The notes below the pieces were generated by a model. The model made no database searches. It had not been told where the DNA came from and saw only the letters and a list, made by a program, of their open reading frames with translations. Below, piece by piece: positions 29,561 to 38,547 of a DNA stretch of 64,000 bases. Position 1 is the stretch's first letter. Each line of letters starts with the position of its first letter. A program made the position numbers and the translations under genes. Origin of the DNA: Verrucomicrobiia bacterium (GTDB taxonomy: Bacteria; Verrucomicrobiota; Verrucomicrobiia; Limisphaerales; JADLHS01); the NCBI GenBank assembly GCA_026125285.1, contig JAHCLO010000014.1, forward strand, positions 1 through 64,000, written 5' to 3'.

Positions 29561-31435
29561 AAAGAATTCCAGCGCGAACGCAGCGTCGAGGTTGCCGTGT
29601 TTAAGGCAGCGTTCGAGTTTCTCCTGGTTTTCCCAACAGAACGCCCCAGCGGAAATGACTTCGGAAACCAGCTTCAGCGGGTTGCCGCTGTATGGCGTCC
29701 ACTCTCTGCCGGGCGGCCTGCAAATCGTCGGAGGACTCGCCAGCAAGTCGTGCATGAACCGCTTCAGGCGTCGCCCAACAGTGTCCTCAAGTTTGCCAGC
29801 GGTGTCTTTGGATTCAATGGCCGCGAGAATGGCGGTCTTGCCTGATTGCGAAATCTGAATGACGTGGTCGGGACGTTTTCCATCCTTGCCAGAGACGCGC
29901 GGCAAAGATGTCCAACGATACTGCGTGCCAGCACACCCATCCCGCAGCGTGACGCCGCTCCAATCCCCGCCCGGCGGATTGCACATGGACTCGAAAATCT
30001 TTTCATCACCGAAACGCGAGAACAAAAGGTGGAGCACAGAATCAACATCATGCTCGCTGAATCTCTCCGGCAAGACCACCGTCGGAAACGCAACGAGCGC
30101 GTTGCGAGCCCTTGAGTCGCGATTCGTCAACACGGTCTGTGGCCCGCCGCGCAAGGTTGCACTGTCGGCCAGCACCGCATCGCTCAAGTTGATGACAGCT
30201 TCCCACAGCCCATTCTCCATCGCCAATTTAGCAGGGTTGGTTTGGAACGCTCGCCACATTTCAGCTTTCCCCGGCCCGGACACAACGGACAGGATCCGCG
30301 CTTCGTTTCCAAACAACATCCGAGCCAGCGGTACGAGTCCACGGTCGGGCCGAGAATCATCACCGCGAGGCTTGAAACCAGTGACCCAGACAACGACCAA
30401 CGGATGTTTGTTTAGTGCAAGCCATGCAACAAAATCGGCGTTGAGGCGATTGCCATAAAGTTGTTGAAGACTCTTTGCAAGTCGGGCGCACTTCGACTGC
30501 GGAATCAAGCAAATGGGAATTGCACCTGCGCCAACCGCCAGGCTTGACGCTGATTCAAGCCGTTTGACCAGCTTCGGAAAAGTTGTGGACACACGCACCT
30601 TGTCCGAGACTTTTCGAGTCCACGACAAGTTGCGGCGTTCCAGCCAATGCGCTTTTTCCAGAGCGCTTGGCTGGTTCAAGAACTCACTCCACTCATCACC
30701 GCGCAGCGTGTCCACGCGCTTTCGGCCCGCCGAAAGAATTTGAACCATCAGCAACGCGCGGGATGTCAATTCAGCCTCGGCTTGGGCGTGTGAAGCGCCT
30801 TCAATGGTGGCCCTCACCAATTGTTGCCCAATTTCCACGCCGAACGATGAGGCGAAATCCGCTCGAATCTTCGCGTCACTCGAAGGACTCGCCGCATAAA
30901 CCGGCAGGCATATGACACGATAAGCACGCGAGGCCGTGAGATAGGAAAACGGAACAATCGGATTCGGGAAACGTGATGCTTTGACCACCCGCCGCGCATC
31001 AAGCTCGACGCCGCCAACTTCGGCGAAGTAAAGATAAGGAATTCCGACCGCTGCACACGCCAACGCGCGGCCGTTGCGCTGCCAGGCGTTGTTTCCGGCT
31101 GGGAGCGCGCTGCAGAATTCCAACGCCGCCACAATCTGCTCGGTTGTTTCGTCGTTGGAAAGCTTGGTGAGAATAACATCCGTCGCCTCTCGCAATGGCG
31201 CACCGTGGTCGCGCAGCATTTGCTGAAGGTCTATTCGCCAACGCCCGTGCCCCGGAATCAAATCCACTCCGAACAAAACACTGCCGTCCTTGACGATTTC
31301 AAATGCTGGCCGAAAGGGATCGCTCGGAATGAGTCTGGCCTGCGCGGCAAAGGCTTGGGCAATTAGTTCCAAACAGCGATCACACTCGACGATGTTGTCG
31401 CCATGAATTCGGAACTTAATTTGGGATTCAATCAT
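29441..31435 (-). CDS. Candidate type II restriction endonuclease (PD-(D/E)XK)
   Basis: A 664-aa protein not recognised as a close homologue of any named restriction enzyme. Near residues 522-542 it has RPDHVIQIS followed after 16 residues by AAIESKD, which fits the PD...(D/E)xK nuclease core with P522-D523 and E540-S541-K542. The position beside a C protein and two methyltransferases makes restriction the likely role. It is transcribed against them and overlaps M2 by 120 bases. The protein is larger than most type II enzymes, so an extra N-terminal recognition or dimerisation region (about 1-480) is expected. It could instead be a type IV-like or fused nuclease. No signal peptide or membrane segment. 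Confidence 0.65.
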   Translation of the reverse strand: MIESQIKFRIHGDNIVECDRCLELIAQAFAAQARLIPSDPFRPAFEIVKDGSVLFGVDLIPGHGRWRIDLQQMLRDHGAPLREATDVILTKLSNDETTEQIVAALEFCSALPAGNNAWQRNGRALACAAVGIPYLYFAEVGGVELDARRVVKASRFPNPIVPFSYLTASRAYRVICLPVYAASPSSDAKIRADFASSFGVEIGQQLVRATIEGASHAQAEAELTSRALLMVQILSAGRKRVDTLRGDEWSEFLNQPSALEKAHWLERRNLSWTRKVSDKVRVSTTFPKLVKRLESASSLAVGAGAIPICLIPQSKCARLAKSLQQLYGNRLNADFVAWLALNKHPLVVVWVTGFKPRGDDSRPDRGLVPLARMLFGNEARILSVVSGPGKAEMWRAFQTNPAKLAMENGLWEAVINLSDAVLADSATLRGGPQTVLTNRDSRARNALVAFPTVVLPERFSEHDVDSVLHLLFSRFGDEKIFESMCNPPGGDWSGVTLRDGCAGTQYRWTSLPRVSGKDGKRPDHVIQISQSGKTAILAAIESKDTAGKLEDTVGRRLKRFMHDLLASPPTICRPPGREWTPYSGNPLKLVSEVISAGAFCWENQEKLERCLKHGNLDAAFALEFFSNEKATLLHLKTNANASFLVPIIREAAENFGGRLKVQIH

Positions 31436-31899
31436 TACGCTGGTGGCGAGACGGTATCAGCAAAACGATCCCTCCGACAAGCGCCGGGATTGTCAGCCCC
31501 ACAATCGCGTGTCAGATTCGACTGCACGACCCACGTACGTTGAATAAGGGACGCCGGCTGCAAGCTGGACGCGTGAACCGGTCTTTGATCGAACTTAGTG
31601 GCGTGTGAGATTGGAGGTGTTGTCAGTGCGGAAAGTATTCTACCAAAAAGCAAAAACTGCGTTGACCCGGCGGCATGAACATTAAGATGCTCGTGATCGC
31701 CTTGGGAGATATTGTGTCGGCTCGTTTGCGCGCCGGGTTGAGTGGTTTATCTCCCGGGTCGAGCCACGCAGTTCCGCATAGCGAGACAACTTCTGCGGGT
31801 AATCCTTGACCGTCACGCTCCTGGGCCAGAAGACGAGGTCCAAAGTCCGCAGCCAAGCGCTTCCCGGCAAGAAGGAATGGCGACAAGAAATGGCGCAGC
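31436..31899. other. Intergenic gap between R-M locus and sialic-acid cluster
   Basis: About 460 bases between the 5' end of the endonuclease gene and the 3' end of the aldolase gene. Several unconvincing frames overlap it, but none has a recognised motif. The endonuclease promoter must lie in the left part. No repeat, tRNA or strong hairpin was seen. Confidence 0.5.
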
Positions 31900-32853
31900 T
31901 TACGCCGGCCGCGATTCCAATCCGATCACGGTTTCCGTTTTCCGCTCCAGAACTCCAATGGCTTCCACCTGCCGGAGCAGACGGGAGATTTGATCCTCCG
32001 TCAGCCGTCGCAGCGGGAGACGCACCGGCCCGCAATCCACGCCCACCAGGCGCATGATTGCCTTGCCGGCGGGCAGCACGCCGAATTGCTCCAGCAACTG
32101 CACCAGCTTCACCGATTTCAATTGCAGCGCCTGCGCCGTCACGAGGTCGCCGGCTTGATGCGCGGCGATGATCTTGTGATAGAGCGGAGCGGCATAATTG
32201 TAGGTGCTGCCTACCGCACCGGGCACGCCCAGGGCCAGCCCGGCCAGCAACATTTCGTCGCAGCCAAACAGGATGTTGAACCGGCCATCTTCCGCTTCCA
32301 GGCACTCCTGCAACGACATCAGATTCGAACTGGTAAATTTGACGCCCGCCAGATTGGGAATGCGCGCGCGGCCTTTGCGCAGGAATTCCCGCATGGAAAG
32401 CTCCACCCCCGTCAATGAAGGTATGTCGTAGAAGTAGAACGGGAGGGAATCCGCCGCTGCCGCCACCGGTACACAGAAATCCAGCAAATCATCCACCGTG
32501 CCCGGTTTGAAGTAGGAGGGCGACAGAATGCTGACCGCGTCGGCGCCGATCTCCTGTGCGTGAGCGGCGAGGGCAACCGCATCGCCAAGGCTGTTATGTC
32601 CGGCATGAACCACAAGCTTCAGAGCCCCGTCGCGGATAGCCGTGCGCCAACGTTCCGCCACCTGTCGGCGCTCCACGACCGTGAGCGACAACCCTTCCCC
32701 AGTGCTGCCGCAAATAAACGCGCCCCTGACACCGTCGGCTATCAGGCGGGCTGCCTGTCGCTCAATGATGTCAAGGTTCAAGCTGCCGTCCGCGTGCATC
32801 GGGGTGTGGGGAGCGGCGACGAGTCCCGTGAGGAACTTGGAGTAGTTGCGCAT
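31900..32853 (-). CDS. nanA: N-acetylneuraminate lyase/DapA-family aldolase
   Basis: A 317-aa class I aldolase with a TIM-barrel. The pyruvate-binding GSTGEG is at residues 49-54, the catalytic Tyr is in FYFYDIPS (about 142), and the Schiff-base Lys is in AGVKFTSSN (about 172). The KFTSSN tail fits N-acetylneuraminate lyase rather than dihydrodipicolinate synthase. It cleaves sialic acid to N-acetylmannosamine and pyruvate. The long upstream frame is antisense to the regulator gene. The start is the ATG before RNYSK. It is divergent from the regulator, next to a sialidase and a mutarotase-transporter fusion, which supports a nan cluster. DapA activity is the alternative. Confidence 0.82.
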   Translation of the reverse strand: MRNYSKFLTGLVAAPHTPMHADGSLNLDIIERQAARLIADGVRGAFICGSTGEGLSLTVVERRQVAERWRTAIRDGALKLVVHAGHNSLGDAVALAAHAQEIGADAVSILSPSYFKPGTVDDLLDFCVPVAAAADSLPFYFYDIPSLTGVELSMREFLRKGRARIPNLAGVKFTSSNLMSLQECLEAEDGRFNILFGCDEMLLAGLALGVPGAVGSTYNYAAPLYHKIIAAHQAGDLVTAQALQLKSVKLVQLLEQFGVLPAGKAIMRLVGVDCGPVRLPLRRLTEDQISRLLRQVEAIGVLERKTETVIGLESRPA

Positions 32854-32971
32854 AGCGTGAGCGCAGTTTGTCCTCCTCGGCTGAGGCGGAGCGAGCAAAT
32901 ACGACTTGTCATTTATGCAGACAGCCGCATGTTTGCGTCCGCTGGCTGGGCGCACAACTTGACACAATACC

Positions 32972-34048
32972 ATGGATGCCATCCCCAAACGCTCTTCGCT
33001 GGTGGCCCAAACCGCGGCCATCTTGCGCGAGAACATTCTGGCCGGCGTGTGGGATGACTTGCTGCCGGGGGAACTGGAACTCTGTGACCGGTTGCAGGTC
33101 AGTCGCGTCACCCTGCGCGCCGCGCTGGACCAGCTTCGGCGCGAGGGTTGGTTTCGCTCCAAACAGGGAAAGCGCCGCGCGATCACACGCGATCGCGCCT
33201 TGAAATCTTCCAACAAACCCAGTGACCGGGTGGTCCTGCTCTCGCCGCTACCGCTGCAAAACATCCCGGCCAGCGCAATCTTCTGGGTGGACGCATTGCG
33301 CGATCACTTGGGCGCCGCTGGCTACCGACTGGAAGTGCAAGCCAGTCAGGCTTGTTATTCCCAGCATCCCAAGCACGCGCTCGAGGCGCTGGTTCACAAG
33401 CACCGGCCCGCTGGTTGGGTGTTGTATCTTTCCACGGCCCGAATCCAACAGTGGTTCTCCGAACGCGGCCTGCGGGGCGTGATCAGCGGCTCGCGCCATC
33501 CTAACGTGGCGCTCTCCTCGGTGGACATTGACTACGCCGCCGCCTGTCAGCATGCGGTAAGTTTGCTGGCGGGGAAAGGCCACCGGCGGCTGGCCTTGCT
33601 CATGCCGCGCAGCGACCAGGCGGGCAACCTGGAAAGCGAACGCGGGTTTACAGACGCCGGGGAAAGACTTCACAACGAGGGCTTGGAAACGCTGGTGGCT
33701 CACCATGACGGTTCGGTCGCGGCCATTTGTCGCGCCTTGGATGGCCTCGTCCGCGCCGCCCGGCCCGTGACGGGCTTCCTGGTGGCCAAGCCGGCGCACG
33801 TGGTTACGGCGGTCAGCCATTTGTTGCGTCGTGGCGTCCGGGTGCCTCAGGATGTAAGTCTGATCTCCCGCGACGACGATCCGTTGCTGGAACACTTGGT
33901 GCCAAGCGTCACCCGATATCACACGGATCCGGCGTTGTTCGCCCGCAAGATTTCCCGGATTGTCGTGGACCTGGTGCGCAACGGCGTGCGGCGACAGCAC
34001 GATTCCCGTTTGATGCCCGCGCTGATCCGCGGCGAAACGCTGGGTTGA
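32972..34048 (+). CDS. Chimeric GntR-HTH/LacI-type sugar-binding regulator
   Basis: A 358-aa regulator. The N-terminal winged helix (about 10-75) has a GntR pattern: ILAGVWDDLLPGELELCDRL and SRVTLRAALDQLRREGW. The C-terminal region (about 85-350) resembles the periplasmic-binding-protein-like domain of LacI/GalR proteins, with DYAAACQHAVSLLAGKGHRR. This mix is common in Verrucomicrobia and Planctomycetes, less so elsewhere. The divergent gap of 118 bases to the aldolase gene should hold its operator, but I could not identify a clear palindrome. It probably senses a sialic-acid-related ligand. Confidence 0.75.
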   Translation: MDAIPKRSSLVAQTAAILRENILAGVWDDLLPGELELCDRLQVSRVTLRAALDQLRREGWFRSKQGKRRAITRDRALKSSNKPSDRVVLLSPLPLQNIPASAIFWVDALRDHLGAAGYRLEVQASQACYSQHPKHALEALVHKHRPAGWVLYLSTARIQQWFSERGLRGVISGSRHPNVALSSVDIDYAAACQHAVSLLAGKGHRRLALLMPRSDQAGNLESERGFTDAGERLHNEGLETLVAHHDGSVAAICRALDGLVRAARPVTGFLVAKPAHVVTAVSHLLRRGVRVPQDVSLISRDDDPLLEHLVPSVTRYHTDPALFARKISRIVVDLVRNGVRRQHDSRLMPALIRGETLG

Positions 34049-34213
34049 AGTCCGCTTGGGCTGAGAGTTCCGCTTCGGTGATCGGCTGTCCGGGAAAAAT
34101 ACAAGCGGAACCTGCTGGAGATGCCTTCATGCTGGTTTAGGTTGTCGGCAAAAATCCGAACGGTGCGTTGGCCGGGCTTGCGCTTCCGTCGGTCGAATCA
34201 ACCTAACCCAATC

Positions 34214-35365
34214 ATGAAATTGTCACTTTACTCCGTCGTTTTGATGCTGGTTGTGCCAGGTGCGCTGGGGCAGACGCCGCGCGGTTACAGCATCCCGCTG
34301 ATTGATCTTTCAGCGGAAACGCACCGGCAAGTCATCGTGGACCGCGAGCCGGGCCAGTATCTCGGTCATCCGACCACGGTGCTGTTGGAAGACGGCAAGA
34401 CCTTGCTGTGTGTTTATCCCAAAGGGCATGGGCGCGGAGCGATTGTTTACAAACGCAGCACCGACGGCGGCCTGACGTGGAGTGAACGGTTGCCCACGCC
34501 GGAGAACTGGGCCACCAGCAAGGAAGTGCCCACCTTGCACCGCACCGTGGCGCCGGATGGAAAGAAGCGCATCATCATGTGGAGCGGATTATATCCCGCC
34601 CGGCTCGCAGTGACGGATGACGACGGCCAACACTGGAGCGACTTGCAGCCCGTAGGTAATTGGGGCGGCATCGTGGTTATGGGCTTCACCGAACCATTGA
34701 AGACCGGTGCGGGCCATTACCTCGCGATGTTTCACGACGACGGACGGTTCTTCACCGCCAAACCGCAGCAACAGAAACCGGTGGTGTTCACGCTGTTCAA
34801 AACGTTCTCGAAGGATGGCGGCCTGACGTGGTCGTTTCCCGAAGAGGTGTGGCAAGGCTCGGATGTGCATCTGTGCGAGCCGGGCCTGATCCGTTCGCCG
34901 GACGGCAAACAACTGGCCGTGTTGCTGCGGGAAAACGCTCGCCGCAGGAACTCGCACGTGATTTTCTCCAATGACGAGGCGAAAACGTGGTCCGCACCAC
35001 GCGAACTGCCCGGCGCACTCACCGGCGACCGGCACACCGGCAAATACGCTCCCGACGGACGACTGTTCATCAGCTTCCGCGACACCACTCTGGAAAGTCC
35101 GACCAAAGGCGATTGGGTCGGCTGGGTGGGCACGTATGACGACATCGTCAAGAATCGCGAAGGCCAATATCGGGTGCGCCTGATGGACAACACCAAGGGT
35201 GCGGATTGTGCCTATCCCGGCGTTGAACTGCTGCCCGATGGCACGTTTGTCGCGACCACATACGGTCACTGGACCACCAATGAGCAACCGTACATCGTGA
35301 GCATACGGTTTAAGCTGTCCGAGCTGGATGCCAAGCACCGGGCGAAACTGCCGGCTGGACGATGA
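34214..35365 (+). CDS. Exported exo-alpha-sialidase, BNR/Asp-box family
   Basis: A 383-aa exported glycoside hydrolase. Signal peptide about 1-19 (MKLSLYSVVLMLVVPGALG). Asp boxes of the type S-x-D-x-G-x-T-W are visible in STDGGLTWS, SKDGGLTWS and the weaker SNDEAKTWS, marking a six-bladed beta-propeller. The ligand arginines cannot be assigned with confidence. It would release terminal sialic acid for import by the neighbouring symporter fusion. The start is the ATG before KLSLYS. An upstream in-frame ATG adds 31 residues and hides the signal peptide. Confidence 0.75.
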   Translation: MKLSLYSVVLMLVVPGALGQTPRGYSIPLIDLSAETHRQVIVDREPGQYLGHPTTVLLEDGKTLLCVYPKGHGRGAIVYKRSTDGGLTWSERLPTPENWATSKEVPTLHRTVAPDGKKRIIMWSGLYPARLAVTDDDGQHWSDLQPVGNWGGIVVMGFTEPLKTGAGHYLAMFHDDGRFFTAKPQQQKPVVFTLFKTFSKDGGLTWSFPEEVWQGSDVHLCEPGLIRSPDGKQLAVLLRENARRRNSHVIFSNDEAKTWSAPRELPGALTGDRHTGKYAPDGRLFISFRDTTLESPTKGDWVGWVGTYDDIVKNREGQYRVRLMDNTKGADCAYPGVELLPDGTFVATTYGHWTTNEQPYIVSIRFKLSELDAKHRAKLPAGR

Positions 35366-35842
35366 TGGGTTGTCGCCGTGCGGGAGTATTCGCCGAAGTC
35401 TTCAGTCGCGGCCATGGAGTGTTGGTCAGGCGCCAATGCGAGCAGGAATCGCTGGAGGCGTTGCCGGCCATTCCCTATCGTTGGACCAACCATGATGGGC
35501 ACGCGTCCAAAAACCGCACCGCGCCGACAGATCTTCGTCAGATGTCTCCGGCTGCTTCGCGCGTTTGGATGTGATCTGCTGGCAGTGGTGCGTCCCGACA
35601 CAACCGGCGTAGAGCAGAGTTGCACTCTATCAGTATCTCTGGAAATCGCCGCAAGCCACGAAGATCTTCCCGGAGCGCGGACAGCCTTGTCCGCGGGTCG
35701 GAACTGGTCGCACTGGAACGCGCGGACAAAGCTGTCCGCGCTCCTTGGGTTGCGGTCGGGCCGCGCTACGCAGTATCGCGAATTGTCAATCCGCTGGGCG
35801 GCGTTGGGGTGGCGGCGTTTGGCTCTGCGGACAGGCTGCCGA
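35366..35842. other. Repeat-containing gap upstream of the mutarotase-symporter gene
   Basis: About 480 bases that are open in the frame of the next gene but lack recognisable protein motifs. It holds the inverted repeat at 35672-35744, a GAGTTGCACTC palindrome near 35620 and the palindrome GCCGAATGCAATTCGGC near 35839. The reading frame here is therefore probably not part of the protein. Confidence 0.55.
35672..35744. repeat. Palindromic repeat with GGAGCGCGGACAGC arms (family D)
   Basis: Arms GGAGCGCGGACAGCCTTGTC at 35672 and its complement-like partner GACAAAGCTGTCCGCGCTCC ending at 35744 face each other around a short spacer. No second complete copy was found in the window. Confidence 0.75.
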
Positions 35843-38446
35843 ATGCAATTCGGCCATGCGGGAGAATGCAAATCTGCGCCACTGGGTTCGACGAAGCGAA
35901 GACGTTCGTTGGTGGTGTCGTGTTGCGCAACGCTGGCGGTCCTCACACTGTCGGCAGGTGCTGCCGAAAACTCCTCACCATTGACTTGGCGAAAACTCCC
36001 GCCCCTGCCGGATTCGCTGGGAGTTGCCGCGCCGTTTGCCGGCGTGAGCGGCAAGACTCTGCTGGTGGCGGGCGGTGCCAATTTTCCCAACGGCTTTCCG
36101 TGGCAAGGCGGCACCAAAGTCTGGCACGACACCGTTTTTGCACTGGCCGCACCCGATGCCGCATGGAAAGCCGCCGGCAAACTCCCGCGTCTGCTGGCCT
36201 ATGGCGTTTCCGTTACCTACGGCCAGGGCGTGGTGTGTGCGGGCGGCAGCGACGCCCAACGTCATTACTCCGACGTCTTCGTGATGCGACTCGTCGGTGA
36301 GGAGCTTCAGTTTGAAAACCTGCCGCCGTTGCCCAGACCGCTGGCGAATGGCGCGGGCGCGTTGCTTGGCAACACACTGTACGTCGCCGGCGGCAGTGAA
36401 ACCCCGGAGGCAACCAACGCACTGCAAGACTTCTGGGCGCTCGATCTGGCGGCGGCACAACCGCAGTGGCGGGAATTGGCACCGTGGCCTGGCCCGGCGC
36501 GGATACTGGCGGTGGCCGCAGTGCAGGACGGCGCCTTCTTTCTCGCCAGCGGCGTGGAACTGTTCAGCGACGCGGACGGCAAGCCGGCACGCCGTTACCT
36601 CCGTGACGTTTACCGTTACAAACCTGGCGTGGGCTGGAAGCGCGTTGCTGATTTGCCGCATCCGACTGCCGCCGCGCCTTCGCCCGCGCCCGCTCTGGGA
36701 CAATCCGCATTCGTCATTCTTGGGGGCGACGACGGTTCAAAAGTCGGCTTCCAGCCAATCGCAGAGCATCCCGGATTTCCTAAAACCATTCTGGCCTATC
36801 ACACCATCACGGACACCTGGAAGCCGCTCGGTGAGGTGCCCGCCGCCCGCGTCACCACGCCGACGGTGAAATGGAACGATGACTGGGTCGTGCCCAGCGG
36901 CGAAATGCGGCCCGGCGTGCGTTCGCCGGAAGTGTGGGCGTTCAAGGCCACCGCGCGAAAGGCCGCGTTTGGCTGGATCAATTATTCGGCCGTGTTCGCC
37001 TATCTGCTCGGCATGGTGTGGATTGGATTCATCTGCTCGAAGAAAAACAAAAGCACGAACGACTTCTTCCGGGGCGGCCAGCGGATTCCCTGGTGGGCGG
37101 CGGGCTTGAGCATTTTCGCGACGATGCTCAGTTCGATCACGTTTATGGCCATCCCGGCGGCGTCCTATTTGCGCGGCTGGAATCTGTTCCTTGCCAATTC
37201 CTATATCCTGATCACGCCGCTGGTGGTGTTCGTGTTCCTGCCGTTCTATCGCAACCTGAACGTGACTTCAGCCTACGAATATCTGGAGCGACGGTTCAAC
37301 CTCGCCACGCGGCTGGCGGGCAGCGTGTTGTTTATGCTCTATCAATGCGGACGCATCGCCATCGTGCTCTATCTCCCGGCGCTGGCGCTGGCGACGGTGA
37401 GCGATTTCAACATGCAAACCTGCATCCTCATCATGGGCGTGTTGTGTATCGTCTATACCGTCGTGGGCGGAATCGAGGCGGTGATCTGGACGGACGTGGT
37501 GCAGGCGTTCCTGCTCATGGGGGGAGCGATCTTCAGTCTGGTGTTCATTCTCGTGAACGTCGAAGGCGGCATCGGCGGCGCGGTACGCATCGCGACGGAC
37601 GACGAACACTTCTTTGAAACTGTGAACTGGAGTTGGGACCTCACCGTGGCGTCGGGCTGGGTCATTGTAATCGGCAGTCTGTTTCACAATCTCTTTCCGT
37701 ACACCGCCAGCCAGGACGTGGTGCAACGTTACGTGACCACCAAGGAGCAAGCCGGCGCTGCGCGTGGCATCTGGCTCAATGCGTTGGTCTCGGTCCCGGC
37801 GCAAGCGGTGTTCTTCGCGCTCGGCACGGCCCTGTACGTCTTCTACAAACAACATCCCGTCCGGCTGGAAACCACGCTCCAGAACGACGCCATCTTCCCG
37901 TTCTTCCTCATGTCGGAACTGCCCGTGGGCGTCGCTGGACTGGTGGTGGCCGGCATTTTTGCCGCCGCGCAATCCACGCTGTCCAGCAGCCTGAACTCCA
38001 TCGCCACGGCGTACATCACGGATTTTCACCGGCGCCTCTGGCCCGCGCAGGGCGACCGCAGCTATCTGCGTGCGGCGCGGCTGGCGACGCTGGGGGTCGG
38101 CGTGGCGGGCATCGGCATCGCGCTGATCATGGCGGGCACGGATATTCGTTCCATTTACACCACGTTTCTGGAGGTGCTGGGGCTGTTGGGCGGCACGCTG
38201 TCCGGTCTGTTCCTGCTCGGCATCTTCAGCCGGCGCGCTTCCGGGCGCGGGGCGTTGATTGGCGCGGTGTTGAGTGCGGCGATTGTTTTTGCCGTGCGTT
38301 ACACCCATCCGTTGAATGTGTATGCCTACGCGCCGATTGGCCTGATGAGTTGTGTGCTGGCGGGCTGGCTGATCAGCCAATTGTTCGTGCCCGCACGGAA
38401 GGACCTCACGGGTCTCACCATCCATACCCTGAAGCGGAGTGCGTGA
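35843..38446 (+). CDS. Kelch mutarotase-sodium:solute symporter fusion (sialic-acid type)
   Basis: About 867 aa. A signal-like segment (about 26-42, VVSCCATLAVLTLSAGAA) precedes a Kelch beta-propeller at about 48-370 that matches cyclically permuted mutarotases (NanM-type N-acetylneuraminate epimerases), with repeats such as VAGGANFPNG and VAGGSETPEAT. From about 380 to the end there are thirteen or so transmembrane segments of the sodium:solute symporter family (FFRGGQRIPWWAAGLSIFAT, LSSSLNSIATAYITDF). The fusion would epimerise sialic acid and carry it in. The start is uncertain. The ATG at 35843 lies inside a palindrome, with TTG at 35909 as alternative. Confidence 0.8.
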   Translation: MQFGHAGECKSAPLGSTKRRRSLVVSCCATLAVLTLSAGAAENSSPLTWRKLPPLPDSLGVAAPFAGVSGKTLLVAGGANFPNGFPWQGGTKVWHDTVFALAAPDAAWKAAGKLPRLLAYGVSVTYGQGVVCAGGSDAQRHYSDVFVMRLVGEELQFENLPPLPRPLANGAGALLGNTLYVAGGSETPEATNALQDFWALDLAAAQPQWRELAPWPGPARILAVAAVQDGAFFLASGVELFSDADGKPARRYLRDVYRYKPGVGWKRVADLPHPTAAAPSPAPALGQSAFVILGGDDGSKVGFQPIAEHPGFPKTILAYHTITDTWKPLGEVPAARVTTPTVKWNDDWVVPSGEMRPGVRSPEVWAFKATARKAAFGWINYSAVFAYLLGMVWIGFICSKKNKSTNDFFRGGQRIPWWAAGLSIFATMLSSITFMAIPAASYLRGWNLFLANSYILITPLVVFVFLPFYRNLNVTSAYEYLERRFNLATRLAGSVLFMLYQCGRIAIVLYLPALALATVSDFNMQTCILIMGVLCIVYTVVGGIEAVIWTDVVQAFLLMGGAIFSLVFILVNVEGGIGGAVRIATDDEHFFETVNWSWDLTVASGWVIVIGSLFHNLFPYTASQDVVQRYVTTKEQAGAARGIWLNALVSVPAQAVFFALGTALYVFYKQHPVRLETTLQNDAIFPFFLMSELPVGVAGLVVAGIFAAAQSTLSSSLNSIATAYITDFHRRLWPAQGDRSYLRAARLATLGVGVAGIGIALIMAGTDIRSIYTTFLEVLGLLGGTLSGLFLLGIFSRRASGRGALIGAVLSAAIVFAVRYTHPLNVYAYAPIGLMSCVLAGWLISQLFVPARKDLTGLTIHTLKRSA

Positions 38447-38547
38447 AGTTCTTGGCATGGATGAAATACCGGGGCGTCAACCGGGATGATCACCTTGTCA
38501 CCGCCTTTTAACTTGGGAAACTTCGCCCCTGCTGTTCTAATCCGGTC

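Noticed and set aside
31682-32305. Minus-strand frame overlapping the aldolase gene
   Set aside because: No similarity recognised, and it overlaps the aldolase coding region in another frame.
37268-38458. Minus-strand frame of 396 codons
   Set aside because: Antisense to the symporter part of the fusion. Composition is that of a GC-rich shadow.
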